The notes beneath the pieces are model-generated. The model searched no databases and was not told the DNA's origin. It saw only the letters and a list, made by a program, of their open reading frames with translations. This document shows positions 51,715 to 59,342 of a stretch of DNA of 64,000 nt, piece after piece. How positions within the stretch are numbered: the stretch's first letter is position 1; every line of letters begins with the position of its first letter. The position numbers were made by a program, and so were the translations under genes. The DNA is from Micromonospora zamorensis (lineage in GTDB: Bacteria > Actinomycetota > Actinomycetes > Mycobacteriales > Micromonosporaceae). The stretch is taken from assembly GCF_900090275.1 (NCBI RefSeq), contig NZ_LT607755.1, positions 3,286,001 through 3,350,000 on the forward strand, read 5' to 3'.

Positions 51715-52340
51715 CCGTCTCCACACTGGCGACGCTTGCCGCGCTCGGCGCGTTCCATGGTCTGAACCCGGCGATGGGTTGGCTGTTCGCGGTGGCCCGG
51801 GGCCTGCAGGAGCGCAGCCGGGCGGCGTTGCTGCGCGCCCTGTCGCCGATCGCGGCCGGGCACCTCGCCTCGGTGGGGATCGTCGCGGCACTGGTCACCG
51901 CGACCCGTTCGGTGACGGCGAGCACCGCCCTCGCGGTGGTCGGCGGCGTGCTGCTGGTCGCGTTCGGGTTGTGGCGACTGCTCTCCGAGCGGCACTTCCG
52001 CTGGGCGGGGATGCGGCTGTCCGCGGCGCAACTCGCCGGCTGGTCGTTCCTCATGTCCTCGGCCCACGGCGCGGGGCTGATGCTGTTGCCGGTGCTGGTG
52101 GCCGAGCCGGTGCCCGGGGGCCACTCCGGGCACCTGGCCAGCGCGCCGGTGGGTGCCCTGTCCGGGCTCGCCGCCGCCGGTGTGCACACAGTGGCGATGC
52201 TCGGCACCGCGCTGGCCATCGCGATTCTGGTCTACCAGGTGCTCGGGGTCGGTGTGCTGCGTCGGGCCTGGTTCAACGTCGACCGGCTCTGGGCCGGGGT
52301 GCTGGTCGCCGCCGGATTGGTCACGTTGCTCCGGGCGTGA
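51711..52340 (+). CDS. Polytopic membrane protein coupled to the SBP56 gene
   Basis: Protein of 209 residues from a GTG that overlaps the SBP56 stop. About six helices; His residues lie in or near them at AAFHGLNP-like LGAFHGLNPAMGWLFAV, IAAGHLASVG, SSAHGAGLMLLP and AAGVHTVAML, plus GGHSGH in a loop. The HGLNP start resembles NicO/UreH-type metal or CcdA-type thiol exporters, but I cannot name the family. Translational coupling to a copper-dependent enzyme suggests a role in copper supply or maturation. Confidence 0.77.
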   Translation: MTVSTLATLAALGAFHGLNPAMGWLFAVARGLQERSRAALLRALSPIAAGHLASVGIVAALVTATRSVTASTALAVVGGVLLVAFGLWRLLSERHFRWAGMRLSAAQLAGWSFLMSSAHGAGLMLLPVLVAEPVPGGHSGHLASAPVGALSGLAAAGVHTVAMLGTALAIAILVYQVLGVGVLRRAWFNVDRLWAGVLVAAGLVTLLRA

Positions 52341-52383
52341 ACCGACCATCGTGGACGGAGCTGATCTGTGGTCTCATGGCGGC

Positions 52384-53400
52384 ATGATCACTCCGACTCC
52401 CCTCATGCGTCTGGTGGCCGGTGTGTGGGGGTTCAAGACCCTCGCGGCCGGCGTCGAACTCGGTCTGTTCACCCGGCTCGCCGGGGGTCGGACGATGACC
52501 GTCGAGCAGGCCGCCGCCGAGTTCGGGCTGCCCGACCGGCCCGCGGACCTGTTGCTGGCCGCCAGTGCCTCGCTCGGCCTGCTGGAGAAGGCCGGCGACG
52601 GATACCGCAACTCCGAGTTGGCCGAGCAGTTCCTGGTCGAGGGTCGCCCGTACTACTTCGGTGCGCAGATCCGTTACTCCGACCTGCGCACCTATCTGCC
52701 CTGGCACCGCATCGGCGAGGCCCTGCGCACGGATCGGCCGTTGACCTGGGACCCGGAGGCACAGCAGTCGATGTTCGACACCGCCGACCCGGAGATGCTG
52801 ACGCAGTTCTGGGACGCGATGTTCTCCACGTCCAGCTTCACCGCCGCCGCGTTGGCCGACGCGTACGACTTCTCCGCGCACCGCCGCCTGCTCGACGTCG
52901 GGGGCGGGGCCGGGGCGTTCCCGATCGAGTTCTGCCGCCGCCTGCCCGAGCTGCGGGCCACCGTCCTGGATCTGCCGCACGTCTGCGTACGAGCGCGGGA
53001 GCGGATCGCGGAGGCCGGCCTGACCGAGCGGATCGACGCGGTGGGCGGCGACTTCCTCGCCGACCCGGCGCTGCCGGACGGGCACGACGTCATCCTGCTC
53101 AGCATGATCCTGCACGACTGGGACGAGCCGACGAACCGGGCGCTGCTGGCCCGGTGCCACGCGGCGCTGCCGCCCGGCGGGGCGATCGTCGTCTGCGAAC
53201 TGCTGCTAAACGACGAGCGGACCGGGCCGCCGGAGGCCGCGCTGATGGGGATGAACATGCTGGTCGAGACCGAGGGTGGCCGCAACTACTCGGGCGCCGA
53301 GTACGCCGCCTGGCTCACCGATGCCGGTTTCGTCGACGTGCGTACCGTGCCGTTCGACGCCCCCGGTGCCAACGGCGCTGTGGTGGCCCGGCGGGCCTGA
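52384..53400 (+). CDS. SAM-dependent O-methyltransferase
   Basis: Small-molecule methyltransferase of 338 residues of the caffeate/hydroxyneurosporene type. An N-terminal dimerisation domain (TVEQAAAEFGLPDRPADLLL) precedes the Rossmann core with SAM loop LLDVGGGAGAFPIEF, VLDLPHVC, and the family motif HDVILLSMILHDWDEPTNRALL followed by CHAALPPGGAIVVCELLL. The His of LHDWDE is the likely general base. No biosynthetic genes flank it, so the acceptor is unknown. Confidence 0.9.
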   Translation: MITPTPLMRLVAGVWGFKTLAAGVELGLFTRLAGGRTMTVEQAAAEFGLPDRPADLLLAASASLGLLEKAGDGYRNSELAEQFLVEGRPYYFGAQIRYSDLRTYLPWHRIGEALRTDRPLTWDPEAQQSMFDTADPEMLTQFWDAMFSTSSFTAAALADAYDFSAHRRLLDVGGGAGAFPIEFCRRLPELRATVLDLPHVCVRARERIAEAGLTERIDAVGGDFLADPALPDGHDVILLSMILHDWDEPTNRALLARCHAALPPGGAIVVCELLLNDERTGPPEAALMGMNMLVETEGGRNYSGAEYAAWLTDAGFVDVRTVPFDAPGANGAVVARRA

Positions 53401-53407
53401 CCGACGA

Positions 53408-53446
53408 CGACACCCGGCCCCGATGCGAACCGTGGGCCGGGTGTCG
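53408..53446. terminator. Bidirectional terminator hairpin
   Basis: Perfect 13-bp arms CGACACCCGGCCC (53408-53420) and its complement (53434-53446) with a 13-base loop, between the convergent methyltransferase and hydrolase genes. Confidence 0.75.
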
Positions 53447-53489
53447 CGGCGCCTCACGGCGCTGGCGTCCGATCGGCTACCGGTACGGG

Positions 53490-54341
53490 TCAGGCGCGAG
53501 CCTTGACCGGCTGCTTCATGAAGTCCAGGATCGCCTTGTTGACGTCCTCGGCGTGTGTCCACGGGATGCCGTGCGGCGCGCCCTTGAGCGTGACGAGCTT
53601 GCCGGTCGGCATCATCGGCCCGAGCCGCTGGCCGGTCACCGGGTAGGGCAGCACCCGGTCCTGGTCACCCTGCACGATCAGCACCGGAATGTCGATCTTC
53701 GGCAGGTCGGGGCGGAAGTCCTCCTGCCAGGCGTCCACGCTGTCGTGGGTGCCCTTGGCGGAGGCCATCGCGCCGATCTGCCAGTGCGCCCGGTACGCCT
53801 CCTCGCTGACCCGCTTGCCCATGTTCTGATCCGGGTTGAAGAACGCGTCGCAGAACGACGTCAGGTACGCGAAACGGTCCTTGATGATGGCGTCCTGGAA
53901 ACCCTTGAAGAGGCTCCGGTCGACACCCTCCGGATTGTCATTGGCCTTGGCCAGCATGGGTTGCAGCGGGCTGAGCACCACGGCCCGGCTCACGCGCTGG
54001 GAGCCGTAGTTGCCCAGGTAGCGAATGACCTCACCGGTGCCCATCGAGTGACCGACGAGGGTCACGTCGCTCAGGTTCAGCTCGGTCATCAGCACGTCCA
54101 GGTCCGCCGCGAACGTGTTGTAGTCGTACCCGAAGGTCGGCTGGGCGGAGTTGCCGTAACCGCGCCGATCGTAGGTGATCGTCCGGTATCCGGCGTTGAG
54201 CAGCTGGGTGGTCACCTTCTCCCAGGTAGCCCCGTTGAACGGGAAGCCGTGGATCAGCACCACCGGCTTACCGGAACCGTGGTCCTCGTAGTACAGGTCG
54301 ATGGGCGCGGAGTTTTCCGTTCCCACGGTGATGAAAGGCAT
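53490..54341 (-). CDS. Alpha/beta hydrolase (chloroperoxidase-like)
   Basis: Cofactor-free alpha/beta hydrolase of 283 residues, of the haloperoxidase-like group. The ATG at 54341 follows CAGGAGA. Oxyanion region VLIHGFPFNGATWEKV, nucleophile in GHSMG, acid in IVQGDQDRVLPY and His in APHGIPWTHAED form the triad. The bromoperoxidase label is traditional; most act as esterases or perhydrolases. It is divergent from two tiny secreted proteins. Confidence 0.9.
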   Translation of the reverse strand: MPFITVGTENSAPIDLYYEDHGSGKPVVLIHGFPFNGATWEKVTTQLLNAGYRTITYDRRGYGNSAQPTFGYDYNTFAADLDVLMTELNLSDVTLVGHSMGTGEVIRYLGNYGSQRVSRAVVLSPLQPMLAKANDNPEGVDRSLFKGFQDAIIKDRFAYLTSFCDAFFNPDQNMGKRVSEEAYRAHWQIGAMASAKGTHDSVDAWQEDFRPDLPKIDIPVLIVQGDQDRVLPYPVTGQRLGPMMPTGKLVTLKGAPHGIPWTHAEDVNKAILDFMKQPVKARA

Positions 54342-54451
54342 GTTTGTCTCCTGCTCCGGTATCGGGCTGTCGGACGTCAGCGCGCTTTCCCGCCGGGTCG
54401 GCGGATATGCCGGCCGTCGAAAGGCACAGCGACCCCTCAGCCATCGACAGA

Positions 54452-54468
54452 TATCGACGCTTTCGATA
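54452..54468. promoter_or_regulatory. Short palindrome in a divergent promoter
   Basis: TATCGA-N5-TCGATA lies 41 bases before the secreted-protein start and about 110 bases before the hydrolase start. A third ATCGA half-copy sits just to its left. Plausible operator, single occurrence. Confidence 0.4.
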
Positions 54469-54508
54469 GGGTTGGAGGTAGGAAAGTTTCGGCGTACGGG
54501 AGGTGGGC

Positions 54509-54829
54509 ATGCCCCGACGAATCCGCACGACGGTCGCCGCGTTGGCCCTCGGGTCAGCAACGGCCGCACTGAGTGCCACGCCGGCCCACGCCGACCCGGT
54601 GGTGCCCCGGCACGCCGTCGTGGTGTGCCAGAGCGCCAGCTTCTACGCCAACTACGACTCCGCCGGCGGCCCCACCGGCCTCAAGCGCACCCTCGCCTAC
54701 GGCAACAAGATCGGTCACACGCCGGGCGCGCACCCGGTCTACAACGGGTGGGCGGCATCGTTCGACTTCGGCCCCAACGACTGGGGCTACCTGCGCACCG
54801 AGTGCATCGGCGGGTACGACTCATGGTGA
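54509..54829 (+). CDS. Small secreted protein, SH3-like
   Basis: Exported protein of 106 residues; the ATG follows GGGAGG. Signal cleavage near PAHAD. The mature 75 residues have two Cys (VVCQSASFYANYD and RTECIGGYDSW) and several Tyr/Gly turns (TLAYGNKIGHTPG), consistent with a small disulfide-bonded SH3-type fold. Its end overlaps a second small secreted protein of similar layout. Function unknown. Confidence 0.7.
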   Translation: MPRRIRTTVAALALGSATAALSATPAHADPVVPRHAVVVCQSASFYANYDSAGGPTGLKRTLAYGNKIGHTPGAHPVYNGWAASFDFGPNDWGYLRTECIGGYDSW

Positions 54830-55110
54830 TCAGACGTCGCGCCCTCGCTGGCCTGCTCGCAGGGATCGTCGCCGCCACCGTGGCCCTGCCGTCCCCCGCG
54901 CAGGCCGCCAACGGCACCATCGGGCAACGGGAGACGGTGTGCGCGAGCGACCTGTTCGTCCGCACCCAACCCGTCGGCGCCTGGATGGGCACCCTCTACC
55001 AGGGTCAGACGTTCCTGGTCGAAGGCCCCCGCAGCGGCGGCTACGTCTACGGCTTCGCCTACGGGCACATCAACCGCCGCGGCTGGGTGCAGGACGGCTG
55101 GTTCTGCTGA
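54823..55110 (+). CDS. Small secreted protein, SH3-like, coupled to the previous gene
   Basis: Exported protein of 95 residues. The ATG at 54823 or GTG at 54826 overlaps the preceding stop, so the two are translated together. The signal ends SPAQAANG. The mature part, VCASDLFVRTQPVGAWMGTL to GWVQDGWFC, reads like a bacterial SH3 domain with one Cys near each end. It may be a diverged sister of the upstream protein and bind cell wall. Confidence 0.7.
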   Translation: MVIRRRALAGLLAGIVAATVALPSPAQAANGTIGQRETVCASDLFVRTQPVGAWMGTLYQGQTFLVEGPRSGGYVYGFAYGHINRRGWVQDGWFC

Positions 55111-55165
55111 CCCCCTGCCCGTCGGTGGACCCAGCCCGCCGGGCTGACCCTGCGAGCGGCGGCAC

Positions 55166-55219
55166 GCGCGGTGTCCGGCTTGCGCGGTGTCCGGCTTGCG
55201 CGGTGTTCGGCTTGCGCGG
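55166..55219. repeat. 16-bp direct repeat, three copies plus six bases
   Basis: GCGCGGTGTCCGGCTT at 55166, 55182 and 55198 (one base changed in the third), then GCGCGG. It lies in the 421-base gap between the secreted-protein pair and the convergent GH71/99-like gene. Copies abut with no spacers, so this is not CRISPR. Confidence 0.85.
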
Positions 55220-55258
55220 ACGTCGGCACGAGCATGGCGTCGCCCGCGAAGATCAACA

Positions 55259-55317
55259 CGGGTTTGCTGAAATCGGGGTGTCCCAACGACCTGGATACCC
55301 CGATTTCAAGGAACCCG
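55259..55317. repeat. Nested palindromic element
   Basis: Inner arms TGAAATCGGGGT (55268-55279) and its complement (55297-55308), outer arms CGGGTT (55259-55264) and AACCCG (55312-55317), 17-base loop. GATC motifs flank both sides. It could terminate both convergent genes or be a dispersed REP-like unit. Confidence 0.65.
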
Positions 55318-55443
55318 AGTCGATCATCGCCGCCGTCCCGACAGGCGGAAGGCTTTGACCGGATGCTGGACAGACCGCTCGGTCAGACCGTGGCACCGCC
55401 CCAAACCCGACGGTCCGACTGCGGACCCGGCCACCGAGGGCCC

Positions 55444-55499
55444 CAGCCGGACGACCCCAGCCGAACCACCCGAACCGGACGACCCGAGCCGGACGACCG
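55444..55499. repeat. 14-bp degenerate tandem repeat, four copies
   Basis: Units close to CAGCCGGACGACCC start at 55444, 55458, 55472 and 55486, each differing at one to three positions. No coding signal fits the stretch. Confidence 0.7.
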
Positions 55500-55531
55500 C
55501 CGCTCCCCCGGCGGTCGCCCTGCTCGTCGGC

Positions 55532-57919
55532 TCAGCTCTGGTAGACCTCCAGGGTCGACAGTTGCCCGGCCGGCCAGCCGGTGTTGCCGGTGACCGTGAT
55601 GCGCACGTACCGGGTCTGTGCGGCGGTGAAGGTGATGCTCACCTGGTTGCCGGTGGCCGGGTTGAAGGTCCGCCCCGCAGCGCCGGCCAGTGTGCTGAAG
55701 CTGCCGCCGTCGGTGCTGCCCTGCACGGCCAGGGTCTGCGTGCGACTGGCCCAGGCGGTGGCCGGGGGCAGCTTGAGCACCACCCGCCCGACCGTGCGCG
55801 TCGCACCGAGGTCGACCTGGACCCACTGCGGGAACGCGTTGTTGGCGCTCTCCCAGTAGCTGTTCGGGTCGCCGTCGACCACGTTGCCCGACCCGTAACT
55901 CTGGACGTGGCTGCTCTCGCTGGTGGGTCGACCCCGGGCGAGGTCCGCGTTGGTCGGGGCGTCCGTCGTCACGGTGACCGTGTTGGACGCGCCGGACGTG
56001 TTGCCGGCGGCGTCGCGCGCGGTGACCGTGAAGGTGTACGTGGTGGACGGGTTGAGCCCGCCCACGGTTGCCGTGGTGCCCGTGACGGTGGCGACGACAG
56101 TGCCGCCCTGGCGCACCTGGTAACCGGTCACGCCGGTGTCGTCGGTCGACGCCGTCCACGCCAGCGACACGCTGGTCGACGTCTTGCCGGTGACCGTCAG
56201 GCCGCTCGGCGCGGTCGGCGGGTTGTCCGGTGTGGTGGTCCCCGCGTACACCTCGACCTGGGCGAGTTGGGCGGCCGGCCAGCCGGTGTTGCCGGCGACG
56301 CTGAGGCGGACGTAGCGGGCGGTCGTGGTCGTCAGCGTGCGGGTGACGGTGTTGCCGGTGGCCGGGTCGAAGGCGAACGCGGAGGCCCCGGCGATGGTGG
56401 CGAAGGAGCTGCCGTCGACGCTGCCCTGCACGGTGATCGTCTGGGTGCGCGCGCCCCAGCCGGCGGGCAGCCGCAGCACCAGTCGATTGACCTGGTGACT
56501 GGCGCCGAGGTCGACCTGCCACCAGTGCGGGAAGGCGCCGCCGCTGCTCTCCCAGTAGCTGCCGACGTTCGAGTCCACAGCGTTCGACGCCGGGAACCCG
56601 CCACCCTGGCTGCTCGCCGAGGTGGGCCGGCCGGCGGCCAGGTTCCCGCCGGTCGGTGGCGGCGTGCCGATCATCGGTGGCGTGGGACGGACCGCGGTGA
56701 GCGCCAGCTGCCCTTTGAGCATCCGGCCGCCGTCGGCCGTGATCCGCAGGTAGTAGTCGGAGGAGCAGGCCACGCCGTCCTCGTCCAGGGCGCGGATGTT
56801 CGCGCCGGCCGGGGTGGTGGCCTGGGTCTCGGAGGTCTTCGCGATCTGGTTGCCCTCGTTGTACTCGTCGTACATGGACACGTAGAGGCCCTGGGACCCG
56901 AGTCGGACCATGTTGTAGATGTGCCGCCAGTAGAAGTCGCCGTGCTTGCGGTGACCACCGGCGAGGTCACCGGGCATCACGCAGGGCAGGTAGTCGATGC
57001 CGCGTGCCGCGCAGTCGGCCATGTCGCCGACGTTGACGTTGTTGTAGTACGAGTCGAGTTCCTCCACCGTCCTGGCCCGGTAGACCATCCACGGCGAGAT
57101 CGCGTTGAACGCGTGGTAGACGTCGAGGAAGCCCGGACGGGAGTCCTCGATGCCCTGCCGCCACCAGGTGGGCACGCCACCGACGACGTAGCAGCCCTGC
57201 GCCTTGAACCAGTTGATGACCTCCAGGCAGGGCCCGGGGGTGAACGGTCGGCTGGGCTCGCTGAAACCGAAGCCCCAGATGCACACGACCGGCTTGCCGT
57301 TCTGCCGGGCGTACGCGGAGGACGCGACGTGCGCCGACATCTTCGTCGTCCAGTCGGTCTTGATGTCCGACTGGAAGGTCAACCAGTCGGTGACGTCGTA
57401 CATGATGTAGAACTTGCGGCCGTAGCGCTCGGCGGCGGAGCGGACCTTCTGCGTCATCGCGTCGCGGGTCGGCCCCTCGTCGCCCGTCGGGTTGAACCGC
57501 TGCAACGCGGCGGTGTCGCACCCATACTCCTGCATCCACCGGAAGTGGGTGTCCACTGTCTGCTGGTCGTAGGAGGAGAACAGGGTGGCCGGCTGGCCGT
57601 TACCCAGGTTGGGGTACGCGGTGGGATAGGTACGCGTGTACTCGCGCATGTCCGGCCAGGACACGATGGTGGTGTTGGCGGGCGAGGGCGGCTGGAACCG
57701 GTCGCGGCTCCAGTGCCACCAACCGCCGATCGGCGCCGAGTCACCGGGGGCGCTGAACCAGCCCTGGTAGCCGACGGTCACCTTGCCGACCACGTCCCCG
57801 GGAGGGCTGGCGGCGGAGGCGGGACTGGCCAGGGTGGTGAGCAGCTCGGTGCTGGAGGCGGCGGCGAGGGCGGACCCCGCCATCACGGACGTGACGAACC
57901 TGCGGCGGGAGACCGCCAT
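55532..57919 (-). CDS. Secreted GH71/99-like glycosidase with two discoidin modules and FN3
   Basis: Secreted protein of 795 residues. The ATG at 57919 follows GAAGGAG; SRRRFVTSVMAGSALAAASS is a Tat-type signal. Residues about 45-400 form a barrel of the GH71/GH99-like type: VTVGYQGWFSAPGD, MQEYGCDTAALQRF and SMYDEYNEGNQIAK with candidate acidic residues. Then comes an F5/8 type C domain (about 420-555), an FN3 domain (about 565-650, SLAWTASTDDTGVTGYQV) and a second F5/8C domain (about 660-795, SYWESANNAFPQWVQVDLGA). It probably acts on alpha-glucan or mannan. Exact substrate unproven. Confidence 0.85.
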   Translation of the reverse strand: MAVSRRRFVTSVMAGSALAAASSTELLTTLASPASAASPPGDVVGKVTVGYQGWFSAPGDSAPIGGWWHWSRDRFQPPSPANTTIVSWPDMREYTRTYPTAYPNLGNGQPATLFSSYDQQTVDTHFRWMQEYGCDTAALQRFNPTGDEGPTRDAMTQKVRSAAERYGRKFYIMYDVTDWLTFQSDIKTDWTTKMSAHVASSAYARQNGKPVVCIWGFGFSEPSRPFTPGPCLEVINWFKAQGCYVVGGVPTWWRQGIEDSRPGFLDVYHAFNAISPWMVYRARTVEELDSYYNNVNVGDMADCAARGIDYLPCVMPGDLAGGHRKHGDFYWRHIYNMVRLGSQGLYVSMYDEYNEGNQIAKTSETQATTPAGANIRALDEDGVACSSDYYLRITADGGRMLKGQLALTAVRPTPPMIGTPPPTGGNLAAGRPTSASSQGGGFPASNAVDSNVGSYWESSGGAFPHWWQVDLGASHQVNRLVLRLPAGWGARTQTITVQGSVDGSSFATIAGASAFAFDPATGNTVTRTLTTTTARYVRLSVAGNTGWPAAQLAQVEVYAGTTTPDNPPTAPSGLTVTGKTSTSVSLAWTASTDDTGVTGYQVRQGGTVVATVTGTTATVGGLNPSTTYTFTVTARDAAGNTSGASNTVTVTTDAPTNADLARGRPTSESSHVQSYGSGNVVDGDPNSYWESANNAFPQWVQVDLGATRTVGRVVLKLPPATAWASRTQTLAVQGSTDGGSFSTLAGAAGRTFNPATGNQVSITFTAAQTRYVRITVTGNTGWPAGQLSTLEVYQS

Positions 57920-58003
57920 GACGACCACTCCTTCTTCGACGGAAGGCATTGACGGCCATCGTGGCAGCAGTGGATGCCGCCCCGCAAGAGTTAGACTAAT
58001 CGA

Positions 58004-58034
58004 TGAAATTCCCGATCAGATGACGGGAATTTCA
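58004..58034. promoter_or_regulatory. Perfect AT-rich inverted repeat between two genes
   Basis: TGAAATTCCCG (58004-58014) and its exact complement (58024-58034) around a 9-base loop. It lies 11 bases past the epimerase stop and 85 bases before the glycosidase start, both minus strand. It can serve as a terminator or as an operator. Confidence 0.55.
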
Positions 58035-58044
58035 CGCTGGGTCA

Positions 58045-59097
58045 TCAGTGGGTCAGGGCCTGGTCCAGGGCGCGCACCGGGGACAGGATCCGGCTGCCGG
58101 CCTGCCAACGGCGGGCGTCGCGCACCGTCATCCGTACGCCCTCGGTGAAGCCGAGCTTCGGCCGCCAACCGAGCAGCTCGCGCGCCTTCCTGGTGTCCAG
58201 CGCCATGTTGCGCACCTCGCCCGGCCAGGGCAACGGCTCGTAGCGGGCCGTGTTGTCGACACCGGACGCCTCCCGGACGGTGTCGTACACGTCGTTGACG
58301 CTCGTCTGCTGGCCGGAACCGATGTTGACCATCCCCACCCCGCTGTGGTGGCAGGCGACGGCCACCGCCTCGGCGACGTCGCTGACGTGGATGAAGTCCC
58401 GGGTCTGCGTGCCGTCGTCGTAGATCACCGCCTGGCGCCCACCGAGCAGGGCATCCACCATCAGGGACACGACGCCGTAGTCGCCGCCCTCCTGCCGGGA
58501 CCCGTAGACATTGCCGAAGACCATCGACGTGTACGGCAGGCCGTGCTGGCGTCCGTACCAGTCGAGATAGTGCACGCCGGCGGCCTTGCTGATGCCGTAC
58601 GGGTCCACCGGAGCGATCGGGTGGTCCTCGCGGACCGGCAGGTCGTGGGCGGGGACGCTGCCGAAGATGGCGCTGCCGGCCGCATTGACCACCAGTCGTA
58701 CGCCGCTGCGGGCGCACGCGTCCAGCACGTTGGCGGTGCCGAAGACGTTCACGTCGGCGTCGTACAGCGGTGAGCGGCGACCCACCGGAGCGTTCGCCTG
58801 CGCGGCGAGGTGCACCACGACGTCCGGCTGCCACTGGTGGATGACCTCGACACCCGCCGGCGTACGGATGTCACCGGAGACGACGTCCGCATCGGTCAGA
58901 CCTCCGCACACGGCGTCCGCCAGATTCTCGAGCCGGCCGGTGGAGAAGTTGTCGAGCACCCGGACCTGGCTGCCCATCAGCATCAGCCGGGCGACCACGT
59001 GGCTTCCGATGAAGCCGGCACCTCCCGTGACCAGAACACGCCGGGGCGTCAGGTCGTTCGCCGGGTCGACCCCGACGGTAGTAACTGGCAGGTCCAC
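58045..59097 (-). CDS. NAD-dependent epimerase/dehydratase (UDP-glucose 4-epimerase-like)
   Basis: Extended short-chain dehydrogenase of 350 residues. A GTG at 59097 with AAGGAG 8 bases before it is chosen; a longer frame back to 59238 has a stray hydrophobic leader. NAD motif TGGAGFIGS, active-site YGISK (Tyr-x-x-x-Lys) in DPYGISKAAGVHYLDW, and nucleotide-sugar segments GNVYGSRQEGGDYGVVS and DFIHVSDVAEAV place it with GalE-like sugar nucleotide epimerases. Exact sugar unknown. Confidence 0.9.
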   Translation of the reverse strand: MDLPVTTVGVDPANDLTPRRVLVTGGAGFIGSHVVARLMLMGSQVRVLDNFSTGRLENLADAVCGGLTDADVVSGDIRTPAGVEVIHQWQPDVVVHLAAQANAPVGRRSPLYDADVNVFGTANVLDACARSGVRLVVNAAGSAIFGSVPAHDLPVREDHPIAPVDPYGISKAAGVHYLDWYGRQHGLPYTSMVFGNVYGSRQEGGDYGVVSLMVDALLGGRQAVIYDDGTQTRDFIHVSDVAEAVAVACHHSGVGMVNIGSGQQTSVNDVYDTVREASGVDNTARYEPLPWPGEVRNMALDTRKARELLGWRPKLGFTEGVRMTVRDARRWQAGSRILSPVRALDQALTH

Positions 59098-59289
59098 CTG
59101 GAACTCCTTGGACGACAGAGCCTGTCGGCCCGCTTCGCACACCAAGACGGCCAGGCACGACAGTAACCCACCAAATAACCACGAAAGAGACTTTTCGCCT
59201 AATGCAGCGGAGCGGACATGAGGGTTCGTCGCGGCCACGGTCGGCCCGCAGCGTTCACGCGTGGATTGGATCCGTTGGCCGTTCCACAG

Positions 59290-59328
59290 CCGACGGGGCC
59301 GGAGCCATGCCGGCTCCGGCCCCGTCGG
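59290..59328 (-). terminator. Strong terminator hairpin
   Basis: Perfect 17-bp stem (59290-59306 with 59312-59328) and a 5-base loop, 14 bases past the end of the beta-helix gene at 59343. Confidence 0.8.
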
Positions 59329-59342
59329 TACACCCGAGACCC

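Noticed and set aside
49462..51891. Long minus-strand open frame opposite ssuB and the SBP56 gene
   Set aside because: Antisense to genes with intact Walker and SBP56 motifs; no domain of its own.
55166..55219. CRISPR array
   Set aside because: Repeats of 16 bases abut directly with no spacers, and no cas genes are near.
55355..57952. Plus-strand open frame over 860 codons opposite the GH71/99-like gene
   Set aside because: Antisense to a multidomain secreted protein with signal peptide and discoidin motifs.
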